A DNA stretch of 35,340 bases from Lentimicrobium sp. (GCA_023957275.1 JAMLHF010000043.1:1-35340); one strand, 5' to 3'; numbered from the stretch's first letter, positions 1 through 7,802 are shown. Numbers and translations are program-made. The notes: generated by a model from the sequence alone, not told the origin.

Positions 1-1
1 C

Positions 2-352
2 CAAAGCGAACAATATGAAAAATATTCAGCAACGATTAATCGAACATATATAATCGTTTATATGGATAAAAATATTTCAAAAGGAGGCCATATACTGCAA
101 CCGGAAGCTAGAGACTTTTATACTTTTATTTCGAACAAAGATTTTGAGTTGCTTTATTCTGAAGGTATAAATATTCAATTGAAATTAATTGAAAAAGGGA
201 GAATCTTTTACGCCAAAGTTGGCTTTCTTAATCGAATGAAATTATATTTCTTTCATAAGCGATTATGGATTCAAAAAGAAGAAAATATTAGATGGTTATT
301 GAATATGATTATTGTCACAATCGCCACATATGCTGCGTTTAAACATAGATAA
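2..352 (+). CDS. hypothetical protein with C-terminal membrane segment, 5' end cut by the window
   Basis: I do not recognise the family. The first ATG in frame is at 62, but the frame is open back to base 2 with no stop and no ribosome binding site before 62, so the true start may lie left of the window. From the ATG the protein has 96 residues. It is rich in aromatic and charged residues and ends in one hydrophobic stretch (about residues 78-92, WLLNMIIVTIATYAA) followed by KHR, which suggests a single C-terminal membrane anchor with a short basic tail. Its end is 9 bp from the end of the convergent gene at 362-814. Base composition is AT-rich like the rest of the first 2 kb. Confidence 0.5.
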   Translation, partial: QSEQYEKYSATINRTYIIVYMDKNISKGGHILQPEARDFYTFISNKDFELLYSEGINIQLKLIEKGRIFYAKVGFLNRMKLYFFHKRLWIQKEENIRWLLNMIIVTIATYAAFKHR

Positions 353-361
353 AATTATATT

Positions 362-814
362 TTATGATTGCGTATTGGTTTTTCTCAGCCATTTTAGAGA
401 AGATTCCTTGATTAATCTCTCTATTGCATTTGGATCAATTTTTAACGTGTCCCGATTTTCTGTAACAAAATGCTTGAATAGATCAAACATTTCACGATCA
501 AAAAGAGAGTATATAATATCTTTGTATTTGAAACCTGATCTAATGTCTATTAAGTGTTTTTTGAAGAATTCTTTTCTGACTTTAATACCAATAATTTCAT
601 CTACGGAATTGGAAAATTCTTCAATAGTATTAAACAAATACACCACTTTGTGTACTTTTTGAATAATTTCCTCCGAACCATATGTCATTACTCTAATAAG
701 ATTTTTTGACTTATCGTAATAATGTACTTGTTCATTTACCACTTCTTTATTTGCCATAGCTGCATTAAATACATCAAGAAGTAGTTGATCAGAAAAATCT
801 ATGGGTTCATTCAT
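362..814 (-). CDS. hypothetical protein, 150 aa
   Basis: Unrecognised soluble protein. It starts with ATG at 814 and ends with TGA at 362, converging on the gene at 2-352. There is no signal peptide or membrane segment. The sequence is a mix of charged and hydrophobic residues suggesting an all-alpha or alpha/beta fold, with a basic C-terminus (about residues 135-150, IKESSLKWLRKTNTQS). Codon use and amino acid make-up are those of a real AT-rich gene rather than a shadow frame, and the overlapping plus-strand frame at 312-662 is less protein-like. No functional inference is made. Confidence 0.55.
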   Translation of the reverse strand: MNEPIDFSDQLLLDVFNAAMANKEVVNEQVHYYDKSKNLIRVMTYGSEEIIQKVHKVVYLFNTIEEFSNSVDEIIGIKVRKEFFKKHLIDIRSGFKYKDIIYSLFDREMFDLFKHFVTENRDTLKIDPNAIERLIKESSLKWLRKTNTQS

Positions 815-1972
815 TTTGTGTCTTATTTATTCATGAATATAATATTTCAAAAGTATCAGAGAAGCCTTATGAAAATGACGAATTTCCATAATTATGAAGT
901 CAATTATTTTTACACTATATTACATTACCTATTGTTTTATCATTGATTCTTAATAAATTAACAATAAGAATAATGTAGGAATTTCTTGAAGAGAATCTGT
1001 GAATTGAAGCAAAGGTAGTTAGAAATTCTCAACATTTGTACAATTATTGCTTTGTTTTCTTTAATCAAGATTTTTTGGATTCCGTACTAAGAAATTTTTT
1101 ATGCAAGAGCAGAATTATTAATTTGATTCCGGAGTATTTGAAGGCTCAACTCCCTCATGGCTCTTGCTGGAATATTCTTATCATAATGGTCAATGAGTTG
1201 GCTGTAGTGCTTTTAGAAAAAATATCGCTTTGCTTTATGTCTTAAAAGCGATACGTCTGCGTGAACAGGTTAAAAGGAACTCGTATCGTTTCCCTGAATG
1301 ATTTATGATTCAACTCTATGAAAAAAGTGAAGTTCAATTATTAGTATCACAAAATGCGATACCATCAAAACAAAATTTGGGAGCTTTCCTTCCTTTTGCA
1401 TTTACTTAACAATGGGATTTAATTCTTGCCAATATTCTGAATAGCAGAAGGGATATACAATTGATTGTGTGCATAATAGAGGTGTTTTTTAAATTCGTGA
1501 ATTCTTGTTAGCCCAGGAGGATAATCTTCTAAAGTGGGAAATTTTCGAGTAATAAATTGTTTTGAACAGTGGTGATATTCATATGCTGATTATTGTTGTT
1601 AAAGAGTTGTTGATCAATATTTCATAATAAGAAAGAGTTTTGGATATAAACGAAAGATGAAGACATAGAAGCCTTATATGCGTTATTGTAAACATTTCTG
1701 AGGCTTTACTGAAATGGTTCTATGCTGATGACGAATGAATTAGCCAGATTGCAAAGTTCTGAGGTGGATCCGGATTTTAGATGAGGTTGAGGCTAAGGAC
1801 AAGGTTGAGTATTGGTTTATATTACTAATGTAAGCTATTATATACTGTTAATGTAAAACATTTTATTTTAGCTGGATAAGTAATTATAGTAGTTCATCCC
1901 TGCTCTCTTTAAAAAAGTTTATATTACTAACATAAATTAGTTTATATTTGTAATATATAAAAAATATGCCCA
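815..1972. other. about 1.1 kb AT-rich stretch without a recognisable gene
   Basis: All six frames are broken by frequent stops. The longest frame, 69 codons at 1036-1245, has no family resemblance or ribosome binding site and is probably chance. A slightly more GC-rich patch near 1720-1800 reads for about 20 codons like protein (near MLMTNELARLQSSEVDPDF) and may be a gene remnant, but I cannot assign it. The last 160 bases hold the iterated 14-mer described separately. Confidence 0.5.
1815..1957 (+). promoter_or_regulatory. iterated 14-mer and dyad upstream of the ATPase gene
   Basis: The 14-mer GTTTATATTACTAA occurs exactly at 1815-1828 and 1917-1930, and with two mismatches at 1940-1953. 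TATATTAC at 1920-1927 and its reverse complement GTAATATA at 1950-1957 form a dyad. TATATTTG at 1943-1950 matches the Bacteroidota -7 consensus TAnnTTTG and lies 22 bp before the ATG at 1973, so the dyad overlaps the likely promoter. A good -33 TTG is not evident. A repressor or autoregulatory site is an inference. Confidence 0.4.
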
Positions 1973-3196
1973 ATGATATTGAAACAGGACATCGCGCTTG
2001 CGATTGAAGCACAAAAAGGGCTATTGACCCGGCAAGAAGGGATAATCGGCCGCGAACTGATGAAAGATTTTAAACCAACCGGTAATTACATCGAAGTAAT
2101 ATCCGGAATCAGGCGATGCGGTAAAAGCACTTTGATGAAAGAAATCATTAAGCGGCATTATTCAAACTTTGCTTATTTCAACTTCGAGGATTCACGTGTT
2201 TATGGATTTGAAGTCGGTGATTTTGCCAGATTGGATGAATTATTCGGCAATGGGGTTGAAGCCTATTTTTTTGACGAGATTCAGAATGTTCCGGCATGGG
2301 AGGTTTTCGTGAGACAATTGAATGAGCGGAAATCAAAAGTCTATATTACAGGATCAAATGCTGCAATGCTTAGCAAAGAACTTGGTACACGGCTCACCGG
2401 CAGATATTTACGATATGAGCTCTTTCCATTTTCTTACAAGGAATTTCTCACTTTTCATAAGCTTGAGAACAACACTGATTCTTTAAGCCGGTTCTTAAAT
2501 TCAGGAGGCTTTCCGGAATATCATGGTACCCGGAATCCGGAAATTTTACAGAACCTCCTCAGGGATATTGTTTTAAGGGATGTTGCAGTACGCTATGGAA
2601 TAAGAAATACAGATAGCCTGATGAATATTGCCCTGTATATGATCTCAAATATCGGGAAAGAGTTTTCATTTAACAATCTGAGAAAATTGTTTTCGGTAGG
2701 TTCTGCCAATTCCATTTCCGATTATTTGTCCTGGCTTGGGGATACTTATTTACTGTATTATCTTCCCCGTTTCAGCTGGTCGGCCAAAAGCACAGCCATT
2801 AACCCCCGTAAGGTTTATGCTGTTGATAGTGGGTTGATTAGTGCCAACAGCCTGAGCTTCAATGAGGACCGGGGCCGGCTGCTCGAAAATATAGTTTACA
2901 TGCATCTGCGCCGGCAAAATCAGCCGCTTTATTATTTCCGCGAAAACCGGGAATGCGATTTTGTAGTTTTCAGGGATAAAGATTGTTCAATGGTGATACA
3001 GGTTTGTGACACCTTAAGTAATGATAACCTCAATCGCGAAACCGAAGGCCTGGAAGAAGCCATGAGATTTTTCGGTTTAAAAGAAGGATATATAATTACC
3101 CGGGAACAAAAGGATGTATTCCGGAGGAACCAGCTTACGATCCATGTATTGCCGGCAAACGAATTTCTGATAAATTCCGGTACGGATTGTTTATAG
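1973..3196 (+). CDS. AAA-family ATPase with C-terminal DUF4143 domain
   Basis: A 407-residue ATPase of the AAA_14/DUF4143 type. Visible motifs are the Walker A loop GIRRCGKST (residues 45-53), the Walker B region YFFDEIQNV (98-106, D101 and E102), a sensor-like ITGSNA (125-130) and a TGR (142-144) as expected for the arginine finger region. The C-terminal third is the DUF4143 part and holds a degenerate PD-(D/E)XK-like pattern (RECDFVVF followed by MVIQVC). Members are common in many copies in Bacteroidota and archaea; their role is not established and is variously guessed as defence, toxin-antitoxin-like or DNA-related. The length is normal for the family. The start at 1973 is chosen because a nearby ATG at 1966 is out of frame. 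It stands alone, convergent with the leucine operon. Confidence 0.9.
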   Translation: MILKQDIALAIEAQKGLLTRQEGIIGRELMKDFKPTGNYIEVISGIRRCGKSTLMKEIIKRHYSNFAYFNFEDSRVYGFEVGDFARLDELFGNGVEAYFFDEIQNVPAWEVFVRQLNERKSKVYITGSNAAMLSKELGTRLTGRYLRYELFPFSYKEFLTFHKLENNTDSLSRFLNSGGFPEYHGTRNPEILQNLLRDIVLRDVAVRYGIRNTDSLMNIALYMISNIGKEFSFNNLRKLFSVGSANSISDYLSWLGDTYLLYYLPRFSWSAKSTAINPRKVYAVDSGLISANSLSFNEDRGRLLENIVYMHLRRQNQPLYYFRENRECDFVVFRDKDCSMVIQVCDTLSNDNLNRETEGLEEAMRFFGLKEGYIITREQKDVFRRNQLTIHVLPANEFLINSGTDCL

Positions 3197-3223
3197 GTCC
3201 GGAGGTCAGTTTATTATGACTTC

Positions 3224-3294
3224 CCCGGAAAAGCCGGGAGGAGTTGCTTGCCCAAACAGGGTGTTATGAACATGCTTGATGATCCTTACATCAA
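3224..3294 (+). terminator. possible weak terminator hairpins between convergent genes
   Basis: Two small dyads lie between the ATPase stop (3196) and the CoA-transferase stop (3301): CCCGG/CCGGG at 3224-3228 and 3234-3238, and TTGATG/CATCAA at 3276-3281 and 3289-3294, the second followed after three bases by TTTT. Neither has a strong U-tract, so this is a weak call. Confidence 0.25.
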
Positions 3295-3300
3295 CATATT

Positions 3301-3957
3301 TTAAAATTTCATCTCCGGCACATCCCCCTCCACAATCAGCCGGGCTTCTGTAGCTGCTATAATTTCATCCACACTTACGCCGGGCGCTCGTTCGAGCAGT
3401 TTAAAGCCCTGGCCGGTAACTTCAATCACCGCCAGATCGCTTACGATTTTCTTCACACAGGCAACACCTGTCAGGGGCAGGGTACACTCCCTGAGCAGTT
3501 TCGACTGTCCGTCTTTGCTGCAGTGCTGCATGGCCACCACAATGTTTCTGGCTGAAGCCACCAGATCCATGGCGCCGCCCATGCCCTTCACCATTTTTCC
3601 CGGAATTTTCCATGAGGAAATATCTCCTTTTTCGCTGACTTCAAACGCACCCAGAACGGTCAGGTCGACGTGCCCGCCCCTTATCATGGCAAAGCTGGTG
3701 GATGAATCGAAAAACGATCCGCCCGGGAGCACCGTTACGGTTTGCTTGCCTGCATTGATCAGGTCGGGATCCGCCTGCCCTTTTTCGGGGAAAGGGCCCA
3801 TGCCGAGCATCCCGTTTTCTGACTGCAGCACCACCTCAATGCCTTCAGGCACATAGTTGGCTACCAGGGTAGGAATGCCAATTCCGAGATTTACATAATA
3901 CCCGTTTTTTAATTCCTGTGCAATGCGTTGTGCAATCTGTTCTTTTGAAAGTGCCAT
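3301..3957 (-). CDS. scoB: 3-oxoacid CoA-transferase subunit B
   Basis: Beta subunit (218 aa, normal length) of the two-subunit succinyl-CoA:3-oxoacid (acetoacetate) CoA-transferase. The family's catalytic glutamate is in SENG at residues 46-49 (E47), which forms the glutamyl-CoA thioester. The glycine-rich GIGIPT (25-30) and the GGAMDL stretch are typical. It is the last gene of the leucine operon. With subunit A just upstream it would activate the acetoacetate released by HMG-CoA lyase to acetoacetyl-CoA, using succinyl-CoA or another acyl-CoA as donor. The acetate-dependent atoDA type cannot be excluded by eye; the gene context favours acetoacetate as substrate. A gap of about 330 bp filled with repeats separates it from subunit A, unusual for two subunits of one enzyme. 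Confidence 0.93.
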   Translation of the reverse strand: MALSKEQIAQRIAQELKNGYYVNLGIGIPTLVANYVPEGIEVVLQSENGMLGMGPFPEKGQADPDLINAGKQTVTVLPGGSFFDSSTSFAMIRGGHVDLTVLGAFEVSEKGDISSWKIPGKMVKGMGGAMDLVASARNIVVAMQHCSKDGQSKLLRECTLPLTGVACVKKIVSDLAVIEVTGQGFKLLERAPGVSVDEIIAATEARLIVEGDVPEMKF

Positions 3958-4022
3958 TTTCTGTAAACTTTTTTATATTGGAGGCCGGAAATCAGGTTGA
4001 GGTTGTGCTTCGACTGGTCTCG

Positions 4023-4040
4023 TTCCGATAGCGATCGGAA
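4023..4040. repeat. hairpin of a dispersed palindromic repeat (GGTCTCG...CGAGC family)
   Basis: TTCCGAT (4023-4029) and ATCGGAA (4034-4040) form a 7-bp stem with a 4-nt loop, set within a longer imperfect dyad that begins near TGGTCTCG (4015) and ends near GCTCGACCACC (4043). The same outer words recur at 6502-6527, so this is one copy of a dispersed palindromic repeat. Confidence 0.55.
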
Positions 4041-4124
4041 TCGCTCGACCACCGTCGCTCAGCAACCAAAGTCAAGGTTAAGCAGATTTGATTAATCTAT
4101 AAGGAATGCGTATTCAAAAAATTC

Positions 4125-4290
4125 ATTTTCGGAATTTGGGAATTATTTTCCCCCTGTGATCATTTCCTTTGGAACGAAACCCCAAATCTCTCGTTATCCG
4201 GCAATCGACGTCTCCCGAGACAAGCGCAATCCGCAACCGAACGAAGTGAGCTCACCGAAGGTAATCCGAATTCCGAAATCCACAATCCCT
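4125..4290. repeat. gene-less heptamer-arm element between scoA and scoB
   Basis: The left side holds ATTTTCGG and AATTTGGG words (4125-4144). The right side holds two modules (X at 4185-4232, Y at 4226-4268) followed by four heptamers AATCCGA, ATTCCGA, AATCCAC, AATCCCT (4263-4290), the last overlapping the scoA stop codon (4289-4291). The same modules occur around the four-helix-bundle gene at 10540-10896, but in the order Y then X. I read this as a copy of that element that lacks or lost its gene. Confidence 0.65.
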
Positions 4291-4978
4291 ATCTTTCCGT
4301 CAACCTTTCAATCCGTTTTTCGTAGTCTTTCCCCTTAAAAATCCTTTGAACGAAGATTCCCGGGGTGTGTATCTGATTGGGATCGAGTTCTCCGGCAGGG
4401 ACCAGTTCCTCCACCTCGGCAATGGTAATTTTACCGGCCATTGCCATGGCCTGGTTGAAGTTGTTGGCAGTATTCCGGTAGATCAGGTTCCCGTGGGTAT
4501 CGCCTTTCCATGCTTTCACGATGGCGAAATCGGCAGTCAGGGCGTGTTCAAGCAGATGCGGTTTACCGTTGAATACCCGCACTTCCTTGCCTTCCGCCAC
4601 TTCGGTGCCGTAACCGGCCGGGACAAAGAATGCCGGGATTCCGGCGCCACCGGCACGGCAGCGTTCGGCAAGCGTACCCTGGGGGATAAGCTCCACTTCG
4701 AGCTCTCCGCTTAGCAACTGACGTTCAAATTCTTCATTTTCGCCAACATAGGAAGAGATCATCTTACGGATCTGCCCCTTTTTAAGCAGAAGTCCGAGTC
4801 CGAATTCGTCCACACCGGCATTGTTTGAAATGCAGGTCAGTTCCTTTAACCCGCTTTCAGCCAGGGCAGAAATACTGTTCTCCGGGATTCCGCTTAATCC
4901 GAACCCTCCGACCATCAGCGTCATTCCGTCGTGTATCCCCTCAATGGCTTCCCGGGCATTGGAAACAACTTTATTCAT
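4289..4978 (-). CDS. scoA: 3-oxoacid CoA-transferase subunit A
   Basis: Alpha subunit (229 aa) of the same CoA-transferase. It carries the family signature [10 protein letters not shown] (residues 24-33), the ISSYVGEN stretch and the conserved [18 protein letters not shown] run. The start is ATG at 4978, with HMG-CoA lyase ending 64 bp upstream. In the pathway it pairs with the gene at 3301-3957. The stop codon TAG (4289-4291) overlaps the last heptamer of a repeat array, so the repeat has inserted exactly at the coding boundary without changing the conserved body of the protein. A 12-bp perfect palindrome (TGTTAATTAACA, 4988-4999) sits just before the start; its role is unknown. Confidence 0.94.
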   Translation of the reverse strand: MNKVVSNAREAIEGIHDGMTLMVGGFGLSGIPENSISALAESGLKELTCISNNAGVDEFGLGLLLKKGQIRKMISSYVGENEEFERQLLSGELEVELIPQGTLAERCRAGGAGIPAFFVPAGYGTEVAEGKEVRVFNGKPHLLEHALTADFAIVKAWKGDTHGNLIYRNTANNFNQAMAMAGKITIAEVEELVPAGELDPNQIHTPGIFVQRIFKGKDYEKRIERLTER

Positions 4979-5042
4979 AAAGACACATGTTAATTAACAG
5001 ATTAACACCTGTATGCCGTTTTGGTTCTATGGAAGGCAAAAT

Positions 5043-5894
5043 TCAGTAACCGGTGGTGATGGCCTGAATGATTTTTTCCCGGTCGATGGTATGGCTGGCC
5101 TGTTTCCCTTCAAGGAAATCCAAAAGGTTCAGGGTATTGAGGTTACCCACCAGTTCATACCCTGTCATAGGGCATCCGCCGATGCCGTTGATCACCCCTT
5201 CGAACCAGCGGCATCCGGCATCCCAGGCGGTATGCAGTTTGGCTTCCCACTCTCCGGGGCGGGTGTGGATATGTAATCCGAATTCAAAACCCGGAAAATA
5301 TTCAATCAACCCGGCGTAAACCTCACCGATCTGCGATGCCGTGGCAATGCCAATCGTATCGGCCAGGGTAATGGTGCTGATGCCTTTACCGGCCAGCATT
5401 TCAATATGTTTTTTAAGCAGGTCAAGACTCCACGCTTCCCCGTATGGGTTACCATAGGCCATACTCATAAAGACGCGCAGTTCACAACCATGATCCTTAC
5501 ATAGCGATAAAAGGCCGTCGATGGTCTCGTTTGCCCCGGAAAAGCCGGTATTAATGTTTTTTCTGAGGAATGTTTCCGAGACGGAATACGGAAATCCGAG
5601 CAGATCAACCTTTGGCTGAGCAACGGCATCCCTGCCGCCGCGCATGTTCCCGACAATGGCCATTAATTTCGACCGGCTTCCGGTTTTATCCACCAGCCTG
5701 AGCACTTCATCCTGACCGGCCATTTGCGGCACCGCTTTCGGCGACACGAAACTCCCGAAGTCAATCACATCAAATCCCACTTTTAACAGGGCATTGATGT
5801 ATGCCGCCCGTTTCTCCGGAGCAATCACGTAAGGCAACCCCTGCCATGCGTCGCGGGGGGACTCGGTGAGTTTGATGAGTTTATCTGGTTTCAT
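5043..5894 (-). CDS. hydroxymethylglutaryl-CoA lyase, divergent form
   Basis: Cleaves 3-hydroxy-3-methylglutaryl-CoA to acetyl-CoA and acetoacetate, the step after methylglutaconyl-CoA hydratase. The HMGL-like TIM-barrel motifs are present: PRDAWQG (residues 13-19, compare RDGLQ), LHIHTR (207-212, metal-binding histidines H208 and H210) and GGCP (239-242, C241 as the loop cysteine) followed by GN (250-251). Two parts differ from the textbook enzyme: HDTYGQ is replaced by HTRPGE, and the segment after GGCP is MTGYELV rather than YAPGAS. I chose ATG at 5894 (283 aa, close to the usual 290-300). A longer frame starts at 6002, but its extra 36 codons translate the repeat at 5908-5982. Position in the operon supports the role; another HMGL-like lyase is the alternative. 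Confidence 0.85.
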   Translation of the reverse strand: MKPDKLIKLTESPRDAWQGLPYVIAPEKRAAYINALLKVGFDVIDFGSFVSPKAVPQMAGQDEVLRLVDKTGSRSKLMAIVGNMRGGRDAVAQPKVDLLGFPYSVSETFLRKNINTGFSGANETIDGLLSLCKDHGCELRVFMSMAYGNPYGEAWSLDLLKKHIEMLAGKGISTITLADTIGIATASQIGEVYAGLIEYFPGFEFGLHIHTRPGEWEAKLHTAWDAGCRWFEGVINGIGGCPMTGYELVGNLNTLNLLDFLEGKQASHTIDREKIIQAITTGY

Positions 5895-6013
5895 AGTTTT
5901 TTGAGTTGGGACGAGGGACGCCCCTTCGGCTCCCCTTCGACTCCGCTCAGGGTGCACGCTTAGGGTCCGGGCCGAGGGACGATGTGCTTTTTTAAGAAAC
6001 ACGTCCGATCAGA

Positions 6014-6379
6014 TTAATGTTTTGACTTGTCCTCCAGTGTTTGTATCGCTTTAGTTTCCATTGAAATAATTTCATCCAGCTTCAGAATTCTGGAATTGAT
6101 TATTTCCGGGGTTAACAGTTTGTTACATTTTCGGTACCACCCTTTTGACTCCCTTGCAGAACCACGGCTGATCCGGAGAAATTGCGGGTATTCCTTTCCA
6201 AAACCTCTTCCATATCCTTCTTCAATATTTGAACTGATTGAGCCTACGGACCTGACCATTTGCTTTGCGATTTCTTTTCCTCTGAAATCCAGCATCAGGA
6301 TTTCAGTATCAGTCCACATCTCATCCCATAGCTCCAGGGATAGCTTGTAGAATCTGATATCATCCAACCGATCAATCAT
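6014..6379 (-). CDS. four helix bundle protein (S23/IVP-like family)
   Basis: A 121-residue protein of the family named after the ORF in 23S rRNA intervening sequences. The signature is clear: SVGSISSNIEEGYGR (residues 44-58), then EYPQFLRISRGSARE (63-77). The fold is a four-helix bundle that forms pentamers in known structures; the related Avd protein works with retroelement reverse transcriptases, but no reverse transcriptase is present here. The function of free-standing members is unknown. It is in the same direction as the leucine operon, between the acyl-CoA dehydrogenase and HMG-CoA lyase genes, and is flanked by inverted repeats, so it is more likely element cargo than a leucine pathway component. 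Confidence 0.9.
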   Translation of the reverse strand: MIDRLDDIRFYKLSLELWDEMWTDTEILMLDFRGKEIAKQMVRSVGSISSNIEEGYGRGFGKEYPQFLRISRGSARESKGWYRKCNKLLTPEIINSRILKLDEIISMETKAIQTLEDKSKH

Positions 6380-6432
6380 AAAAGGAAATTTTAATTGAAT
6401 TAATTATTTATACTCCCTCGTCCCTTTTTTCC

Positions 6433-6583
6433 GTCCCTCGTCCCGGTCCCTGAGCGAAGTCGAAGGGGCGTCCCTCGTCCCGGTTTTGTCTCCTCCCAAA
6501 TGGTGGTCTCGGCTCCGCTCGACCACCACCGCTAGTCCCTCGTCCCGGTCCCTGAGCGCAGCCGAAGGGGCGTCCCTCGTCCC
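6433..6583. repeat. duplicated 49-bp repeat with a hairpin between the copies
   Basis: A 49-bp block (GTCCCTCGTCCC, the CCCTGAGCG word, then CGTCCCTCGTCCC) occurs at 6433-6481 and again at 6535-6583 with two differences. Between them GGTGGTC (6502-6508) and GACCACC (6521-6527) form a 7-bp stem related to the palindrome at 4015-4053. The second copy ends 4 bp from the stop codon of the acyl-CoA dehydrogenase gene (6588). Confidence 0.75.
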
Positions 6584-6587
6584 TCCT

Positions 6588-7733
6588 TCAGCACCCGATA
6601 TACCTCGAAATCACCAGCCGCTGAATCTCCGAGGTGCCTTCACCTATCTGAAGCAGGCGCTGGTCGCGGTAGAAGCGTTCGATTTCGTAATCTTTCATCA
6701 GACCGTAGCCTCCGTGAACCTGCACGGCTTCGTCGGCCACCTCTCTGGCGATTTCGGAGCAATAAAGTTTTGCCATGGCCGATTCCATGGCGAAAGGCTG
6801 GTTGGTATCCTTCAGCCAGCAGGCTTTGTAGAGCAGGTTTCGGGCAAGTTCTATTTTCATCGCCATATCGGCCAGTTTAAAGGCGATGGCCTGGAATTTT
6901 GAGATGGGTTGTCCGAACTGTTTTCGTTCTTTGGCATAGTTCAGGGCAAGTTCGTAAGCTCCCTGCGCGCAGCCGAGTCCCATGGCTGCAATGGAGAGTC
7001 TGCCCGAATCGAGCGTTGAAAGCATGATTTTGGAGCCTTCACCTACTTTTCCCAGCAGATTGGATTCCGGAACGCGGCAGTCGTCAAAGAAGAGCTGCGA
7101 GGTATCAGAGGCCCTCCACATCATTTTGCCGTGCATGGTTTGCCGGGTGAATCCGGGAGTGTCTTTGTCGACCAGTATGGTGGTAAACTCTTTCTTCCCC
7201 TGTTTTTCGCCGGTTACGGCCTGTACCGTCGCGCCCATGGAGTTATCGGCTGAGCCGTTGGTGATGAATATTTTGGAGCCGTTGATGACCCATTCCCCGT
7301 TTTCGAGAGTGGCGCGGGTTTTTGAACCGCGGGAGTCGGATCCGGCATCCGGTTCGGTAAGTCCGAAGGCCCATAGGGCCTCGCCCGTACAGAGCATGGG
7401 CAGGTATTTCATTTTCTGCTCCTCGCTGCCATAATAGTAAAGGGGACCGATTCCCAGGGAATTATGGGCTGCCAGCGTAGCAGCCTGTGAGCCGTCGACG
7501 CGTGCAATCTCCTCAACGGCAATAATGTAAGCAAGGTTGTCCATGCCCTGACCGCCGTATTTCTCCGGAAGGTAAATGCCGAAAAGGCCAAGTTCACCCA
7601 TTTTGCGGGTAAGTTCGGGGGAGAATGTCTCCTTTTCGTCGAGCTCACGTGCCAGCGGCCTGATTTCCCGCTCTGCAAACTGCCGGACCGTCTCCCTGAT
7701 CATCCGGTGTTCTTCACTAAGATTGTAGTCCAT
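6588..7733 (-). CDS. acyl-CoA dehydrogenase, probable isovaleryl-CoA dehydrogenase role
   Basis: FAD enzyme of 381 residues, the normal family length. Both family signatures are visible: LTEPDAGSDSRG (about 125-136) and the QFGQPISKFQ region. In context it should oxidise isovaleryl-CoA to 3-methylcrotonyl-CoA, the substrate of the carboxylase encoded on either side. One detail is notable: the C-terminal motif is GEGTSEIQR with E365, the catalytic base position of short- and medium-chain (butyryl-type) dehydrogenases, whereas characterised isovaleryl-CoA dehydrogenases carry their base in an earlier helix and have a small residue here. So the specificity could be isovaleryl, isobutyryl/2-methylbutyryl or butyryl-CoA; the operon favours isovaleryl. 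An electron-transfer flavoprotein is needed but is not encoded here. Confidence 0.9.
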   Translation of the reverse strand: MDYNLSEEHRMIRETVRQFAEREIRPLARELDEKETFSPELTRKMGELGLFGIYLPEKYGGQGMDNLAYIIAVEEIARVDGSQAATLAAHNSLGIGPLYYYGSEEQKMKYLPMLCTGEALWAFGLTEPDAGSDSRGSKTRATLENGEWVINGSKIFITNGSADNSMGATVQAVTGEKQGKKEFTTILVDKDTPGFTRQTMHGKMMWRASDTSQLFFDDCRVPESNLLGKVGEGSKIMLSTLDSGRLSIAAMGLGCAQGAYELALNYAKERKQFGQPISKFQAIAFKLADMAMKIELARNLLYKACWLKDTNQPFAMESAMAKLYCSEIAREVADEAVQVHGGYGLMKDYEIERFYRDQRLLQIGEGTSEIQRLVISRYIGC

Positions 7734-7802
7734 ATCGTACTGTTTTGATTTTCTGAGGTGCCTCGCGCCAAGACGCTTAGTTCATTAAATTTAAGTTTTT
7801 TC

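Larger units (their letters stand above)
5908..6583. mobile_element. heptamer-arm element carrying a four-helix-bundle gene
   Basis: The gene at 6014-6379 lies between inverted arms built on the heptamer GGGACGA. The left arm has GGGACGAGGGACG at 5908-5920 and CCGAGGGACGA at 5972-5982. The right side has the reverse complement TCCCTCG words from 6414 on, repeated through 6583. Both sides also contain the palindrome-like word CCCTGAGCGnAGnCGAAGGG (left 5929-5952 in reverse, right 6447-6468 and 6549-6570). The block begins 13 bp upstream of the HMG-CoA lyase start and ends 4 bp before the acyl-CoA dehydrogenase stop. No transposase is present. Calling it mobile is an inference from the matching elements elsewhere in the window. 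Confidence 0.55.

Noticed and set aside
1036-1245. 69-codon plus-strand frame
   Set aside because: Low-complexity, aromatic-rich translation with no binding site, in a stretch where all frames are poor.
6014-6379. 23S rRNA intervening sequence or a diversity-generating retroelement
   Set aside because: No rRNA sequence surrounds the gene, and no reverse transcriptase or template repeat is present. Only the protein family is shared.
6486-6902. 138-codon frame opposite the acyl-CoA dehydrogenase
   Set aside because: Its first part translates the repeat block and the rest is antisense to a strongly conserved gene.
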